Made by a program: the position numbers and the translations under genes. A model generated the notes under the pieces. It did not search any database. It had not been told where the DNA came from and saw only the letters and a list, made by a program, of their open reading frames with translations. Positions 35,688-45,398 of a stretch of 64,000 nucleotides of DNA are shown piece after piece. The DNA comes from Thomasclavelia sp047249845 (GTDB taxonomy: Bacteria; Bacillota_I; Bacilli_A; Erysipelotrichales; Coprobacillaceae). Each line of letters starts with the position of its first letter. Positions within the stretch are counted from its first letter, which is position 1. The stretch is taken from contig NZ_JBKTWO010000009.1 in the NCBI RefSeq assembly GCF_047249845.1, positions 14,928 through 78,927 on the forward strand, read 5' to 3'.

Positions 35688-37157
35688 ATGAAAAGTAAAA
35701 TCATTTATTTATTAACCATAATATGTGTCCTACTAGCAAGTATCAGTTTCTATCAATTAGATCATAAAACAAAGCGTATTCACCAGCATCTCGATAGCCG
35801 CTGGCAAAAAAATATTTCTAAAAACAGTAGTATTTTCCAAACTCATTTACCAATTATTACACTTAATACTCATGAACAAAAGATTCCTGGAGCACCAATA
35901 ATTACAAATAATGATACTCAATTATATGAAACTGGGGCTAATGGTGAAACTTCAATTGAAGCAGAGTTTACTATTATCGATGAACAAAAAGGTAGTAATA
36001 AATTAACTGATAAAACATCACTTAAGACAAACAGCCTCATTCATTATCGTGGTAATTCATCACGCCATTTTGATAAAAAATCTTATTCCATTCACTTTAT
36101 TGATAATGAGGGTAAAGAAAATAAAAAAGAATTAGCAGGAATGTACAAACATGATGAATGGATATTAAACGGTCCTTTTTTAGACCGTTCTTTATTACGA
36201 AACTATCTTTGTTTCAATATCTCAGGTGAAATCATGTCATATGCTCCAAATGTTCGATTCTGTGAACTTTATGTCAATGATAATTATCAAGGAATTTATT
36301 TATTAATGGAACCAATTTCTCGTAGTGAAGGCCGAATTAATATAACAAAGCCCAGTAAGAATAATGATTTAACAAGTTTCATTGTAAGATTTGATCGACA
36401 AAATAAATCTACCATACCTTTAGATAATTACTCATATTATACATACAAGACTGGTGAATCAGCTTTAGATGTTCTTTACCCTGGTAAGAACTTAATTAGT
36501 GAAGGAAGAAAAAAATATATCCAAAAACAGATCGATACAGTAGAAAGAATTTTATATTCAATAGATTTGTGGAGTAATCATAATAGCTATAGTAAGTATC
36601 TAGATACTACTGCTTTTGCACAATATTTTATTATTAATGAATTTTTTAGAAATGTTGATGCTGGAAATTATTCAACTTATTATTATAAAGACATTAGAGG
36701 TAAGATTAAACCTTGTGTATGGGATTTTAATAATAGTTGTGATAATTATATTGATGATGTATGGAATGAAGAGGGATTTTCATTAATCTATACGCCATGG
36801 TTTAGTCAATTAATAAAAGACAAAGATTTTGTTTATTCAATTGTTAGAATATATCATCAATTACGTAAAAGTATCTTATCTGAGGATTATTTGATTGAAT
36901 ATATTGATAATACGAATACCTGGCTAGATAGCGCGATACAAAGAAATGATGAAGTTTGGGGATATGTATATGATTTAAATAATTATAATGAACTTAATTA
37001 TCTAAAACCAGTAGAAAGAAATATTGAAAGTCATGATGAAGCTGTTGAACAATTAAAAGATTATCTGATTCAAAGAGGTCGATGGTTAGATAAACATATT
37101 GAATCCTTATATCAATATTGTTCTGAATCTAAAAATGCTAATGAAATGTTAAGGTAG
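35688..37157 (+). CDS. CotH-family (secreted protein kinase-like) protein
   Basis: A 489-aa exported protein with an N-terminal hydrophobic anchor (5-23) and a CotH domain. Family marks are HYRGNSSRHFDKKSYSI, the DEWILNGPFLDRSLLRNYL segment, CELYVNDNYQGIYLLMEPI, and KPCVWDFNNSCDN, which holds the conserved WDF with Asn where many members have a second Asp. CotH proteins are atypical kinases that in Bacillus phosphorylate spore-coat proteins. No spore genes are nearby. The setting, between DUF4956 and polysaccharide-type genes, suggests action on a surface polymer or its machinery. Kinase activity is inferred. Confidence 0.88.
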   Translation: MKSKIIYLLTIICVLLASISFYQLDHKTKRIHQHLDSRWQKNISKNSSIFQTHLPIITLNTHEQKIPGAPIITNNDTQLYETGANGETSIEAEFTIIDEQKGSNKLTDKTSLKTNSLIHYRGNSSRHFDKKSYSIHFIDNEGKENKKELAGMYKHDEWILNGPFLDRSLLRNYLCFNISGEIMSYAPNVRFCELYVNDNYQGIYLLMEPISRSEGRINITKPSKNNDLTSFIVRFDRQNKSTIPLDNYSYYTYKTGESALDVLYPGKNLISEGRKKYIQKQIDTVERILYSIDLWSNHNSYSKYLDTTAFAQYFIINEFFRNVDAGNYSTYYYKDIRGKIKPCVWDFNNSCDNYIDDVWNEEGFSLIYTPWFSQLIKDKDFVYSIVRIYHQLRKSILSEDYLIEYIDNTNTWLDSAIQRNDEVWGYVYDLNNYNELNYLKPVERNIESHDEAVEQLKDYLIQRGRWLDKHIESLYQYCSESKNANEMLR

Positions 37158-37165
37158 GTGAGAAA

Positions 37166-39271
37166 ATGAAAAAGTTTATTGTTCTAGCATGTGCCTTAGT
37201 TTTAAGTCTTCTATCAGTATATTATGCAATTTATTTTAAAGGATTCTATATTGATTTTCACCCAGACAAAGAAATATCAGTTTATGCAAAAATAGAAAAC
37301 AATCAAATTTTAGTTAAAAACAAACTAGATCAATATCATTCGATAATAATTAAAGGAGTTGATTTACCAAGTAGTATTGCTGGCAATAATGCAACTGATT
37401 ATGCTATTGATTATGAAACTTATCTTCGATGGTTCACACTAATTCAAGAAATGGGGGCTAATACGATTAGAACCTATACAATCTATGATGACACTTTTTA
37501 TAATGCTTTATATGACTACAATTTAAACAAAGAAAATCCTCTATATTTATTACAAGGGTTACAAGTTTCTGATGATGCCAATAATTCTAAAGAGGATGCT
37601 TATAGTAAAGATTTCTATAATACTTTAAAAAAAGATTCGATTGATATTATTGATGTAATTCATGGTAGAAAAATTATTACTGCAAATAATATGAAAGGAA
37701 GCGGTTATTACCAAAAAGATGTTTCTCCATATTTACTTGGTTATATCATTGGTAATGAATGGAGTCCTGATACCATTGAATATACTAATCACCAGGATTA
37801 CTCATCTAATTACAAAGGCAAATATTTTAGTACAACTGAAAATGCAACTGTATTTGAGGCGATGTTAACAAAAATTATGGATGAAATGATAAACTATGAA
37901 AGCAGCAAATATAAAAGTCAATCATTAATAACTTTTGCTTCATCGCCAGAAACTGATCCTTTTGAATATGAACCATTTTATGCTAAACAATTAAATAAAT
38001 ATACGTCTATTGATTTTGAACATATAAAAACAGAAAATAATCTTTTAAGTGGTTATTTTGCATCTTATCGACTTTATGATTTTTGTGAAACTTTTTATAA
38101 TTACTTTTCCTCATCACAAAAAAATACTTTAGTTAATACTTTAAATAATTTAAATAAAAGTAACTATTATACTAGCTATTCACAATTATTAAATGAATAT
38201 CATACTATGCCCGTTATAATTAGTAGTTTTGGCTACTCTAGCGCACGAGGAACAGATAATATCAATGGTCCTTTAAATGAAAGTGAACAAGGTAATCAAA
38301 TAATCACGACCTATCAGGATATAATTAATAGTGGCCTTCAAGGTGCCTTTATAGACTCATGGCAAGACAGTTGGGAAAAAAGAATGTGGAATACTAGTTA
38401 TTCGATTATGCTTACAGAAAATCATCGCTGGCATGATATTCAAAGTGAAAGCAGTAGTTATGGATTATTATCTTTCAAATCAAATAATAATTTAATTGAT
38501 GGTAGTTATAGTGATTGGCCTAATAAAAAATTAGTTATTAAAACTAAAGATTTTAAATTATTTAGTTATTGTGATGAAGTAGGACTTAATCTATTTTTAG
38601 AAAAAGAAGATCTACAGCGAAATAATGAAATTTATATTCCTATTGATATCACCCCAAACAGTGGAACTAAAATTGACCAAGATCGAGGATTACACTTTAA
38701 TCGAGCAGCTGATTTTTTAATCTGTCTAAAACCTGAGAAAAGTCAAATACTTGTGCAATCACGTTATGAATCACTAAGAGAAAACTATCTTTATCAAATC
38801 GAAAGAAAAGATCCTTTTATAGAATATCCTAAAAAAAATGCTCCTTTCTTTGTTGATATAAAGATGATTTGTGAAAATAAAAATATTATTGAAACTAATT
38901 ATAATCCCGAAGAAACATATCAAGCAAAATTACATGATACATATGAAACCGGACAGCTAATAGAAGGAAATCAAGCTTATAACTCTTTAGCTGATTATAA
39001 ATATAGTGAAAATGGTATAGAGATCAGAATTCCTTGGCAATTATTAAATATTTCTAATCCAATTGATTATTTTATTCATGATGATTATTATAATAATTAT
39101 GGTGTTAAAAATATTACTGTTTCTAACCTTTATCTTGGGGTTGGATTAAATAAAGAGCAGGTAATAAAAATGTCTAAAATAGAACTTGAAAAACAAAAAT
39201 CACTTAAATTTGATGAATATTTAAAAAGATCATATTATCTAATCAAGGAAAACTGGGGGAAAAAGAAATGA
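37166..39271 (+). CDS. Membrane-anchored glycoside-hydrolase-like protein (GH2/GH5-type barrel) with substituted nucleophile
   Basis: A 701-aa protein with an N-terminal membrane segment and a TIM-barrel region (about 50-415) resembling GH2/GH5-clan hydrolases. Seen are VDLPSS, GANTIRTYTIYDD, and IGNEWSP with the expected acid/base Glu. The strand-7 segment, where such enzymes carry the nucleophile Glu (EFG), reads ISSFGYSSARG, so the nucleophile seems to be Ser. A WQDSWEKR segment follows. The C-terminal part (about 440-560; LIDGSYSDWPNKKL) looks like a DOMON/CBM9-type beta-sandwich. AGGTGAG precedes the ATG. The HEAT gene overlaps by 4 nt. It may bind or process the polymer made by the cluster. 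Confidence 0.72.
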   Translation: MKKFIVLACALVLSLLSVYYAIYFKGFYIDFHPDKEISVYAKIENNQILVKNKLDQYHSIIIKGVDLPSSIAGNNATDYAIDYETYLRWFTLIQEMGANTIRTYTIYDDTFYNALYDYNLNKENPLYLLQGLQVSDDANNSKEDAYSKDFYNTLKKDSIDIIDVIHGRKIITANNMKGSGYYQKDVSPYLLGYIIGNEWSPDTIEYTNHQDYSSNYKGKYFSTTENATVFEAMLTKIMDEMINYESSKYKSQSLITFASSPETDPFEYEPFYAKQLNKYTSIDFEHIKTENNLLSGYFASYRLYDFCETFYNYFSSSQKNTLVNTLNNLNKSNYYTSYSQLLNEYHTMPVIISSFGYSSARGTDNINGPLNESEQGNQIITTYQDIINSGLQGAFIDSWQDSWEKRMWNTSYSIMLTENHRWHDIQSESSSYGLLSFKSNNNLIDGSYSDWPNKKLVIKTKDFKLFSYCDEVGLNLFLEKEDLQRNNEIYIPIDITPNSGTKIDQDRGLHFNRAADFLICLKPEKSQILVQSRYESLRENYLYQIERKDPFIEYPKKNAPFFVDIKMICENKNIIETNYNPEETYQAKLHDTYETGQLIEGNQAYNSLADYKYSENGIEIRIPWQLLNISNPIDYFIHDDYYNNYGVKNITVSNLYLGVGLNKEQVIKMSKIELEKQKSLKFDEYLKRSYYLIKENWGKKK

Positions 39272-40353
39272 GTATAGATATTAAAATAGTAATGTATATA
39301 TATCTTTTTATCTGCGTTTCATTATTGATTTATAATATTGTCTATATAATAAATATTCAAATTGAAAAAAGAAAACAGCACAAACATTCTTTATTTTGGC
39401 AAAATAAGATTAAAACCCAATTAAACTATTTAAAGAATCACCACCAAATTGAAGTTACCCATCATAAATTATTAACTAAAAAACTTATTAAGACAAAAGA
39501 ATTACTAGCTTTTATTGAAGCTTTAGAAAATCTAAAAAATGACCAATTATTTAATAAATACATAGAAGAAATCTATGTAAACTGGCAATTTTTAGCTTTG
39601 AAATATGCTAAAAAGGATAATATGAATAAAGCTTTCTTTGCTTATGTTATTGCTACCTATCCTCCTAAATCTAAAAATGAATTTTCTTTAATTATTCAAA
39701 TATTATTAAGTTATTTTAATGATTCTACTATTTATTGTCGTGAAAATGTTCTAAAAGCCCTATACGCTTTAGGTAATGTTCAAGCTGTTGAAAATGCTTT
39801 ACAAATTATTAATGATAATCATTGGTTTCACCATCAAAAATTATTAGCTGATGGACTATCAAAATTTAATGGCGATAAAGAAAAGCTAATGGCAAAATTA
39901 TGGTCCCATTTAAATGATTGGGATGAAAATATTATGGTTTCCATAGTTCAATTCATTAATCAATGTAATGGTCCCTACCAAGAAATATTTTTACCTATTT
40001 TACAATCTAATCAGACCCAATTAGAAATTCGCCTTGCTATTATTCGTTATTACCGTCGTCATATTTATCCACCAGCTAAAACAATTTTACATACTTTTTT
40101 AGACGATCATAAGACCAACGAAAGTATTTTAATTGTCACAGCTTTTGCAATTGATCAATATAAAGATGAAAAAACTATTTTATTATTAAAAAAATGTCTT
40201 CATCACCATAACTGGTATGTACGCTACAATGCTGCACGTTCGTTATTTAATTTACATATATCACTAGAATCACTACAAGATATCTTAACAGGTAAAGATC
40301 GTTTTGCAAAAGAAATAATTGAATATATTTATCATGGAGAAAAGCAATTATGA
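39268..40353 (+). CDS. HEAT-repeat protein with N-terminal membrane anchor
   Basis: A 361-aa protein with one N-terminal membrane helix (about 8-30) and a helical-repeat body. Recognisable HEAT-type units include NVLKALYALGNVQAVENALQ, the ADGLSKFNGDK region and WYVRYNAARSLFNLH near the C-terminus. Such repeats are scaffolds for protein contacts. The ATG overlaps the upstream stop by 4 nt and its own stop overlaps the GT2 start by 4 nt, so it is tightly coupled to the glycosyltransferase and probably forms a complex with it at the inner face of the membrane. Confidence 0.82.
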   Translation: MSIDIKIVMYIYLFICVSLLIYNIVYIINIQIEKRKQHKHSLFWQNKIKTQLNYLKNHHQIEVTHHKLLTKKLIKTKELLAFIEALENLKNDQLFNKYIEEIYVNWQFLALKYAKKDNMNKAFFAYVIATYPPKSKNEFSLIIQILLSYFNDSTIYCRENVLKALYALGNVQAVENALQIINDNHWFHHQKLLADGLSKFNGDKEKLMAKLWSHLNDWDENIMVSIVQFINQCNGPYQEIFLPILQSNQTQLEIRLAIIRYYRRHIYPPAKTILHTFLDDHKTNESILIVTAFAIDQYKDEKTILLLKKCLHHHNWYVRYNAARSLFNLHISLESLQDILTGKDRFAKEIIEYIYHGEKQL

Positions 40354-41753
40354 AAAGTGTTGAATTATTTTTAGATGGTGTTGGCATATTCTTTTTAATT
40401 TACCTATTTCTTTATACAACATATTTATTTTTATCAGTTTTGATTGGAGCACTACAATTATATAAAAAAGATCAAATGACAAGAGTTCGTAATCAACTTA
40501 AACATGAATATTATATTCCTATTTCAATTCTAGTACCTGCTTATAATGAAGAAGTAACAATAGTTGATAGTATTAATTCATTATTAAAATTAGATTATAC
40601 TCTTTATGAAATCATTATTATTGATGATGGTTCTAAAGATAACACAGTTAAAAATCTTCTTAATGCATTTGATTTTGTTAAAGTTAATCGTCCTATTCAT
40701 CTTCGTTTAAAATGTCAAAAACATAAAATAATTTATGAAACAAAAGTCAATAATATCAATATTACTTTGATTAGTAAAAATAATGGTGGTAAAGGTGATT
40801 CATTAAACATGGGAATCAATGCTTCTCGCTTTCCTTATTTTATCTGCATAGATGCTGATTCTCTACTTCAAAGTGATTCATTAGAAAAAATTATCCAACC
40901 AGTCATTGAAGATGAAAATGTTGTAGCAGTAGGCGGATTAATCCGAGTTGCCCAATGTGTAGAAATGGTAAATGGTAAAGTTCTTGGCTATCGATTACCT
41001 GTAGACCCTCTTGTTAGTATGCAAGTAATTGAATATGATCGATCATTTTTAGCTTCTAGAATCTTAATGGATCAATTTAATGGTAACCTAATTATTTCTG
41101 GTGCTTTTGGCTTATTTAAAAAAGACATCGTTATTGCCTGTGGAGGATATGATACATCTACATTGGGTGAAGATATGGAATTAGTTGTGAAATTACATGT
41201 TTTCTGTCGTAATAATTTAATTAATTATTCTATTCGTTATGAACCCAATGCAATCTGCTGGTCACAAGTTCCTAGTTCTATTAAAGATCTAATGAAACAA
41301 AGAAGACGGTGGTTTTTAGGATTGTTTCAATCAATGTTAAAATATCACCGAATATTTTTAAATTTAAGATTTGGTTTAGTTAGCTTTATTTCTTATATGT
41401 ATTACTTATTATTTGAACTATTGTCCCCAGTTATTGAGGTTTTTGGTATTTTAACTATGTTATTAGCATTTGGATATGGATATTTAAATTTCCCTTTTAT
41501 GATTGAGTTTTTACTGCTCTATTCAATTTATGGGGCAATATTAACAATAACTGCTTTTTACCAGCGAATTTATACTCAAAACTTAAAAATCACACCACTA
41601 GATACTATTAAAGCTATTTTTATTTGCTTATTAGAAAGCTTATTTTTTCGCTATATCCTAGCATTTGTAAGAACTACCGCATTAATCGGATATAAAAAGA
41701 AAAAACATTCCTGGGGCTCAATCAAACGAGTCAAACAAAATGATTTCCATTAA
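40350..41753 (+). CDS. Processive family 2 glycosyltransferase (polysaccharide synthase type)
   Basis: A 467-aa integral membrane GT2 enzyme. There is one N-terminal helix, then the cytoplasmic GT-A domain with VPAYNEE, IIDDGSKDNT, the metal-binding DADS, the catalytic GEDMEL and QRRRW (the Q/RxxRW motif of processive synthases), followed by several C-terminal helices. This matches cellulose, PNAG and hyaluronan synthase architecture. No PilZ domain is seen. It is last in the operon and is followed by a hairpin terminator. It likely polymerises and exports a surface polysaccharide; the sugar is not predictable here. Confidence 0.92.
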   Translation: MKSVELFLDGVGIFFLIYLFLYTTYLFLSVLIGALQLYKKDQMTRVRNQLKHEYYIPISILVPAYNEEVTIVDSINSLLKLDYTLYEIIIIDDGSKDNTVKNLLNAFDFVKVNRPIHLRLKCQKHKIIYETKVNNINITLISKNNGGKGDSLNMGINASRFPYFICIDADSLLQSDSLEKIIQPVIEDENVVAVGGLIRVAQCVEMVNGKVLGYRLPVDPLVSMQVIEYDRSFLASRILMDQFNGNLIISGAFGLFKKDIVIACGGYDTSTLGEDMELVVKLHVFCRNNLINYSIRYEPNAICWSQVPSSIKDLMKQRRRWFLGLFQSMLKYHRIFLNLRFGLVSFISYMYYLLFELLSPVIEVFGILTMLLAFGYGYLNFPFMIEFLLLYSIYGAILTITAFYQRIYTQNLKITPLDTIKAIFICLLESLFFRYILAFVRTTALIGYKKKKHSWGSIKRVKQNDFH

Positions 41754-41755
41754 AT

Positions 41756-41790
41756 TAGACAGAGTACTATAAATACCCTGTCTAGTTTTC
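41756..41790. terminator. Terminator between the convergent GT2 and RpiR genes
   Basis: TAGACAG / CTGTCTA arms (41756-41762 and 41778-41784) with an inner GTA/TAC pair, followed by GTTTTC on the plus strand. The opposite strand also has an AT-rich tail. Confidence 0.65.
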
Positions 41791-42609
41791 ATTATTAATA
41801 TTTTTATTTCCATATTTAAGATGATACATTGCTTCTAATACTTCAAATATATATGTGATTGAAAATTTCCCTATTAATGAATGATGATCTGTCCCTACTT
41901 GCAAGATCATATCTACCATTTCACTATATACAAACTCATCTAATTGTGTAATAACGATTTTATATGCTGGCGATTTAGAAATAGCTCTCATTATATCAGG
42001 ATGACTAATCATAAAACCACCAGCAATACTTGAAACAATTATTAAATCATTTTTAGTTAATTGTTCAATTACTAAAAGCTGTTGTTGTAATGGATACATT
42101 GCACTACATTCTTTTCCTAGATATGAGAGTTCAATTTGTAACTGCATTGAAACTGATTGTGTGAAAAAATTTCCTGCAAAACAAATTCTACTGGATTCAT
42201 AAATTTTATCAACAATAAATTCTAAGTCCTCATAATTAATACTGTCATATGTAGCACGTAAATTACTTATAATATTTTCAAAATGATTCTTGAATACCTC
42301 TTTACCACGGTGTAAATATTCTCGTTGTGGTAATTGATGGTCAAATTGAAGTCTTAAAGCATCTTTATTAAAATAATTAAGATTCATTGTAACATCCATC
42401 TTAAAATCTGCAAAAGATTCATAATTGAGTTTTCTACATAATCTTGAAATTGTTGCAGTTGAAACATAACAATAATTGGCAACATCAGTAATCGTGCTAT
42501 CAGGTATTAAATAAATATTTTTCAATATCATTTTTGCAGCATTTGCATAAACATCATTAATGTTATTTGTATTAATGAAATTTATCAAATTATAAAAAGC
42601 CCCTCTCAT
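41782..42609 (-). CDS. RpiR/MurR-family regulator with SIS domain
   Basis: A 275-aa regulator with an N-terminal HTH_6 domain (ITDVANYCYVSTATISRLCR, about 40-60) and a C-terminal SIS-type sugar-phosphate sensing domain (about 125-260; RICFAGNFFTQSVSMQLQIE, then LIIVSSIAGGF). It follows the phosphatase gene by 2 nt and is co-transcribed with it. A related pair, in the same order, occurs at 55.6-57.1 kb. The ligand is unknown; a phosphosugar would fit the family. It probably regulates its own operon or distant sugar genes. Confidence 0.88.
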   Translation of the reverse strand: MRGAFYNLINFINTNNINDVYANAAKMILKNIYLIPDSTITDVANYCYVSTATISRLCRKLNYESFADFKMDVTMNLNYFNKDALRLQFDHQLPQREYLHRGKEVFKNHFENIISNLRATYDSINYEDLEFIVDKIYESSRICFAGNFFTQSVSMQLQIELSYLGKECSAMYPLQQQLLVIEQLTKNDLIIVSSIAGGFMISHPDIMRAISKSPAYKIVITQLDEFVYSEMVDMILQVGTDHHSLIGKFSITYIFEVLEAMYHLKYGNKNINNEN

Positions 42610-42611
42610 CT

Positions 42612-43358
42612 TTAACCCTCCTTATGAATTATTGTAATTTGACCATCATTTAAACATAAACAATTTAACTGTCCTACTGTTCCACAAGCTAAACCACCAT
42701 CTATTCCAATCTTATTATGATGAATCTCATCAAGCCAAATATTAAAACTATGATCTCTATTCAATAAAGCGGTAGGTGTATGACCAAAAATATAAATCTT
42801 CGTTAAATCTCCTCGCTGTAAATAGAAATCTTCCCTAATCCAAAGCAGAGTATTTATATCTTGTTTTTCTAAAGGAATTTTAACATCTACCCCTGCATGA
42901 ACTAAGATATAGGTTTGATTATTTACCTCTATTTGAAGATATTCAGGTAAATTATTTAAATACTCATATAAATTTTTTAAAAACGCACTTCGAATAACCC
43001 GATAATCTTCATATCTTATTTTATCTTTCTGAAGATAACAACGGATATTTTCCATTGTTGTATCACCACCATTAGCTAACCATAGATTAAAGGCTCTTGA
43101 TGGATAATCAAAATCATCATAATATACCCCATAATATAATGCCTCTTGCATCATATACTCATGATTACCTTTAAGTAAAATAATATTATCATGCTCTTGA
43201 ATATAAAATAATATTTTTAAACTATCCGGTCCTCGATCACAAACATCACCAAGTATATATAATAAATCATATTCATTAAACGATATTTTATCTAATAATT
43301 TCATAAATAAATCATAATAACCATGGAGGTCACTTATGACATAAACACGTCGCATCAT
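42612..43358 (-). CDS. PPP-type metallophosphoesterase (bis-nucleotide/protein phosphatase-like)
   Basis: A 248-aa phosphatase with intact metal motifs: SDLHG (9-13), LGDVCDRG (about 36-43), KGNHEYMM (about 64-71), a conserved His in LVHAGV, and FGHTP with KIGIDGGL near the end. This is the PrpA/ApaH/Ser-Thr phosphatase pattern; the substrate could be phosphoprotein or a dinucleotide polyphosphate. Two adjacent ATG codons exist, and either is usable behind TAGGTGAT. It is first in a two-gene unit with the RpiR regulator. A paralogue with many shared segments is at 56414. Confidence 0.9.
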   Translation of the reverse strand: MMRRVYVISDLHGYYDLFMKLLDKISFNEYDLLYILGDVCDRGPDSLKILFYIQEHDNIILLKGNHEYMMQEALYYGVYYDDFDYPSRAFNLWLANGGDTTMENIRCYLQKDKIRYEDYRVIRSAFLKNLYEYLNNLPEYLQIEVNNQTYILVHAGVDVKIPLEKQDINTLLWIREDFYLQRGDLTKIYIFGHTPTALLNRDHSFNIWLDEIHHNKIGIDGGLACGTVGQLNCLCLNDGQITIIHKEG

Positions 43359-43490
43359 TCTATCACCTATACATATGATAACACAATTATTTATTCATGA
43401 ACAAAATAATTAATATAAACTTTACTATTTAAATTTTTTCTTTACAAAACAATTACGCCCTTATAATTTAATATCTATTGTAAATAAAAC

Positions 43491-43518
43491 AGCACTTACC
43501 CAATACAAGGTTAGTGCT
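43491..43518 (-). terminator. Terminator after the 236-aa exported protein gene
   Basis: AGCACTTACC / GGTTAGTGCT arms (one mismatch) with an 8-nt loop, followed on the minus strand by GTTTTATTT. It lies about 100 nt beyond the stop codon. Confidence 0.65.
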
Positions 43519-43621
43519 ATTATTATATGTGATAGTTATGTGTAAATCACTTTTATCTATAAAATTATCTCATAATACTATATTATAAAGAAATATTTTA
43601 AATATATTGATACAATATTGA

Positions 43622-44332
43622 CTATTCCATTAAAGACTTCATTACTCGTATATCTGATTCACCAATATTTAATTCTTCGACAAAAGTTTTTAAATCATCA
43701 ACTTGTCCAGATGAACGTAGTTTTTGATTATCTAATTCTGGTGCAACTAGTAATCCAAAAGGTTTTAACTCTTCTACTTTTTTGTCTATAGTGGTATTAG
43801 AATTAATAATATTTTTTATCTTACTACTTGATATCCTTTTTGCATCTTCCCATTGTTCAAGAAATTCAGCTGAACTTCCCCAATCTTTACCTTCGGCCTT
43901 ATATATAGAATCTGGTAATGACTCTGGAGAAACAACATGCAAATCAGCTCTTGAAATTTGCTCAATTGCTGCTGCTAGCAAATATTGGGCTAGTCCCTGA
44001 TTCCCCTTTGCAGTTTCTGTTTTCAATGTTTCTTCTAATATTGGTAACATCTTGGTCCCATTATCAATAATAGCCTCATATACCTTATTATTTTCAATAT
44101 AATCATAAGGATTGGAACTTAACGCAAGTTTTTCATTATTAGCACAGATTCTATTTAATTCCAATTCTAATTCAGTAATTAAAGTTTCAGAATCCATAAC
44201 TGATTTATTAACATTTTTTACTTCTGCATTAACCCTAGATGAATTCATCAAAATCCCCCAGAATGATAGCCCAATTAATAAAATAGCCATTATTCCACTT
44301 AACACAATTTTTAAATTCATTTTTCTTAACAT
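43622..44332 (-). CDS. Exported helical protein of unknown function
   Basis: A 236-aa protein with an N-terminal membrane or signal segment (about 9-27) ending near NSSRVNA. The rest is polar and predicted mostly helical by eye, with many Glu and Leu (SETLITELELELNRI; EETLKTETAKGNQGLAQYLL). No family is recognised. It begins 12 nt after an exported DUF7689-like protein and shares its transcript, so the two may act together outside the cell. An adaptor or immunity-like role for the neighbour is conceivable, but nothing in the sequence proves it. Confidence 0.7.
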   Translation of the reverse strand: MLRKMNLKIVLSGIMAILLIGLSFWGILMNSSRVNAEVKNVNKSVMDSETLITELELELNRICANNEKLALSSNPYDYIENNKVYEAIIDNGTKMLPILEETLKTETAKGNQGLAQYLLAAAIEQISRADLHVVSPESLPDSIYKAEGKDWGSSAEFLEQWEDAKRISSSKIKNIINSNTTIDKKVEELKPFGLLVAPELDNQKLRSSGQVDDLKTFVEELNIGESDIRVMKSLME

Positions 44333-44344
44333 CTTTCTTTCCTC

Positions 44345-44872
44345 CTATGAATAATTCGCTTTAAATGTCATATGTCCATACAGATAATTTGTATATGGAT
44401 TTTGATTATTATGACCAAATATTTCACAATGTCCCCATTTAGCACTCGTGTTACTTGGCGAACCAATTGCAACAGCAAAGTGGGTTATAGCCCCATTGAG
44501 ATAATATGCATAGATTTCCCTACTTCCAGGAAAAGTAACATTTTCTCCAGCATCTGCTTGATTTTTATACCCATAACTATATAATAGAGACTTAGCTTCA
44601 CCTCTAGATGGATTTCTATCACCCCATGGCCAATACCATCTTTGAGCAGGAGAAACATCCCCTAATGCATAAGATAAACAATTATTTCCATAATCACCTC
44701 TTGCTATATATCTCCAATTATATGCAACTTTATTTCTAAATTCATTAGTAGTTTGAACTGAAGGAGTAGCTGCACCAATTGTTATTGGTAAAATATTTGT
44801 AAATATCAAACTAACAATTGTAATTATCGAAAGTATTTTTATCCCAATTTTTTTACATCTTACTTTATCCAT
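44345..44872 (-). CDS. Exported papain-like (DUF7689-like) protein
   Basis: A 175-aa protein. I chose ATG 44872 because GAGGAG lies 10 nt upstream; the frame is open 16 codons further but without a site there. The signal peptide ends around TIGAA. The mature part carries GNNCLSYALG, a Trp-rich segment (QRWYWPWGDR), ITHFAVAIG and KWGHCEIFGH. A Cys-then-His order with these contexts recalls DUF7689 and NlpC-like papain folds. The Cys, two His and a late Glu or Asn could form an active site. The family call is tentative. The 236-aa partner follows at 12 nt. Confidence 0.65.
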   Translation of the reverse strand: MDKVRCKKIGIKILSIITIVSLIFTNILPITIGAATPSVQTTNEFRNKVAYNWRYIARGDYGNNCLSYALGDVSPAQRWYWPWGDRNPSRGEAKSLLYSYGYKNQADAGENVTFPGSREIYAYYLNGAITHFAVAIGSPSNTSAKWGHCEIFGHNNQNPYTNYLYGHMTFKANYS

Positions 44873-45398
44873 ATTAAAAACGCTCCTCTTCGTAATTGTC
44901 TTGATAACTTTTGTATACAAAAAGTTTTATAAAATAATAGATAATGCCTCAACACATTACTTCCCACTACTGTTTAATAAATAATAATCCCTATATTATC
45001 CTTTTAGTATTTAATCTGATGTATTATTAAAATAATTTTCAATACCTTTTATACAATAATCTTTTTAAATCCAAAATATCTTATTTATCATATTTAATTA
45101 TGATATCTATTACAACAGCATATTCATCAACCCATATCTACACTAGTAAAATGATAATTAGACGATTAAATTTAAAAATTGTATATTATAAAAACTAAAA
45201 TCACTATTTAAAAAGTGGGACCTTTCACAATTTATAATTTTTACAATTTACCTCTTTCCCTTGAGGATTAATATTATCTTCAAATTTATTATAACATAAA
45301 AAGTGGTTTATATATCATGTATTTATTAATATTTTATACCAAAAAAATTTCAATATGACTTATTTATTTAAAATCATATCTAATAGAATTTTTACAAT
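44873..45398. other. AT-rich intergenic region, nothing supported
   Basis: About 520 bp upstream of the exported pair and downstream of argF. It should hold the promoter of the pair, but no convincing -35/-10 pair, hairpin or short gene was found. The sequence AAATTGT recurs near 45175-45255 without a clear pattern. Confidence 0.4.
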
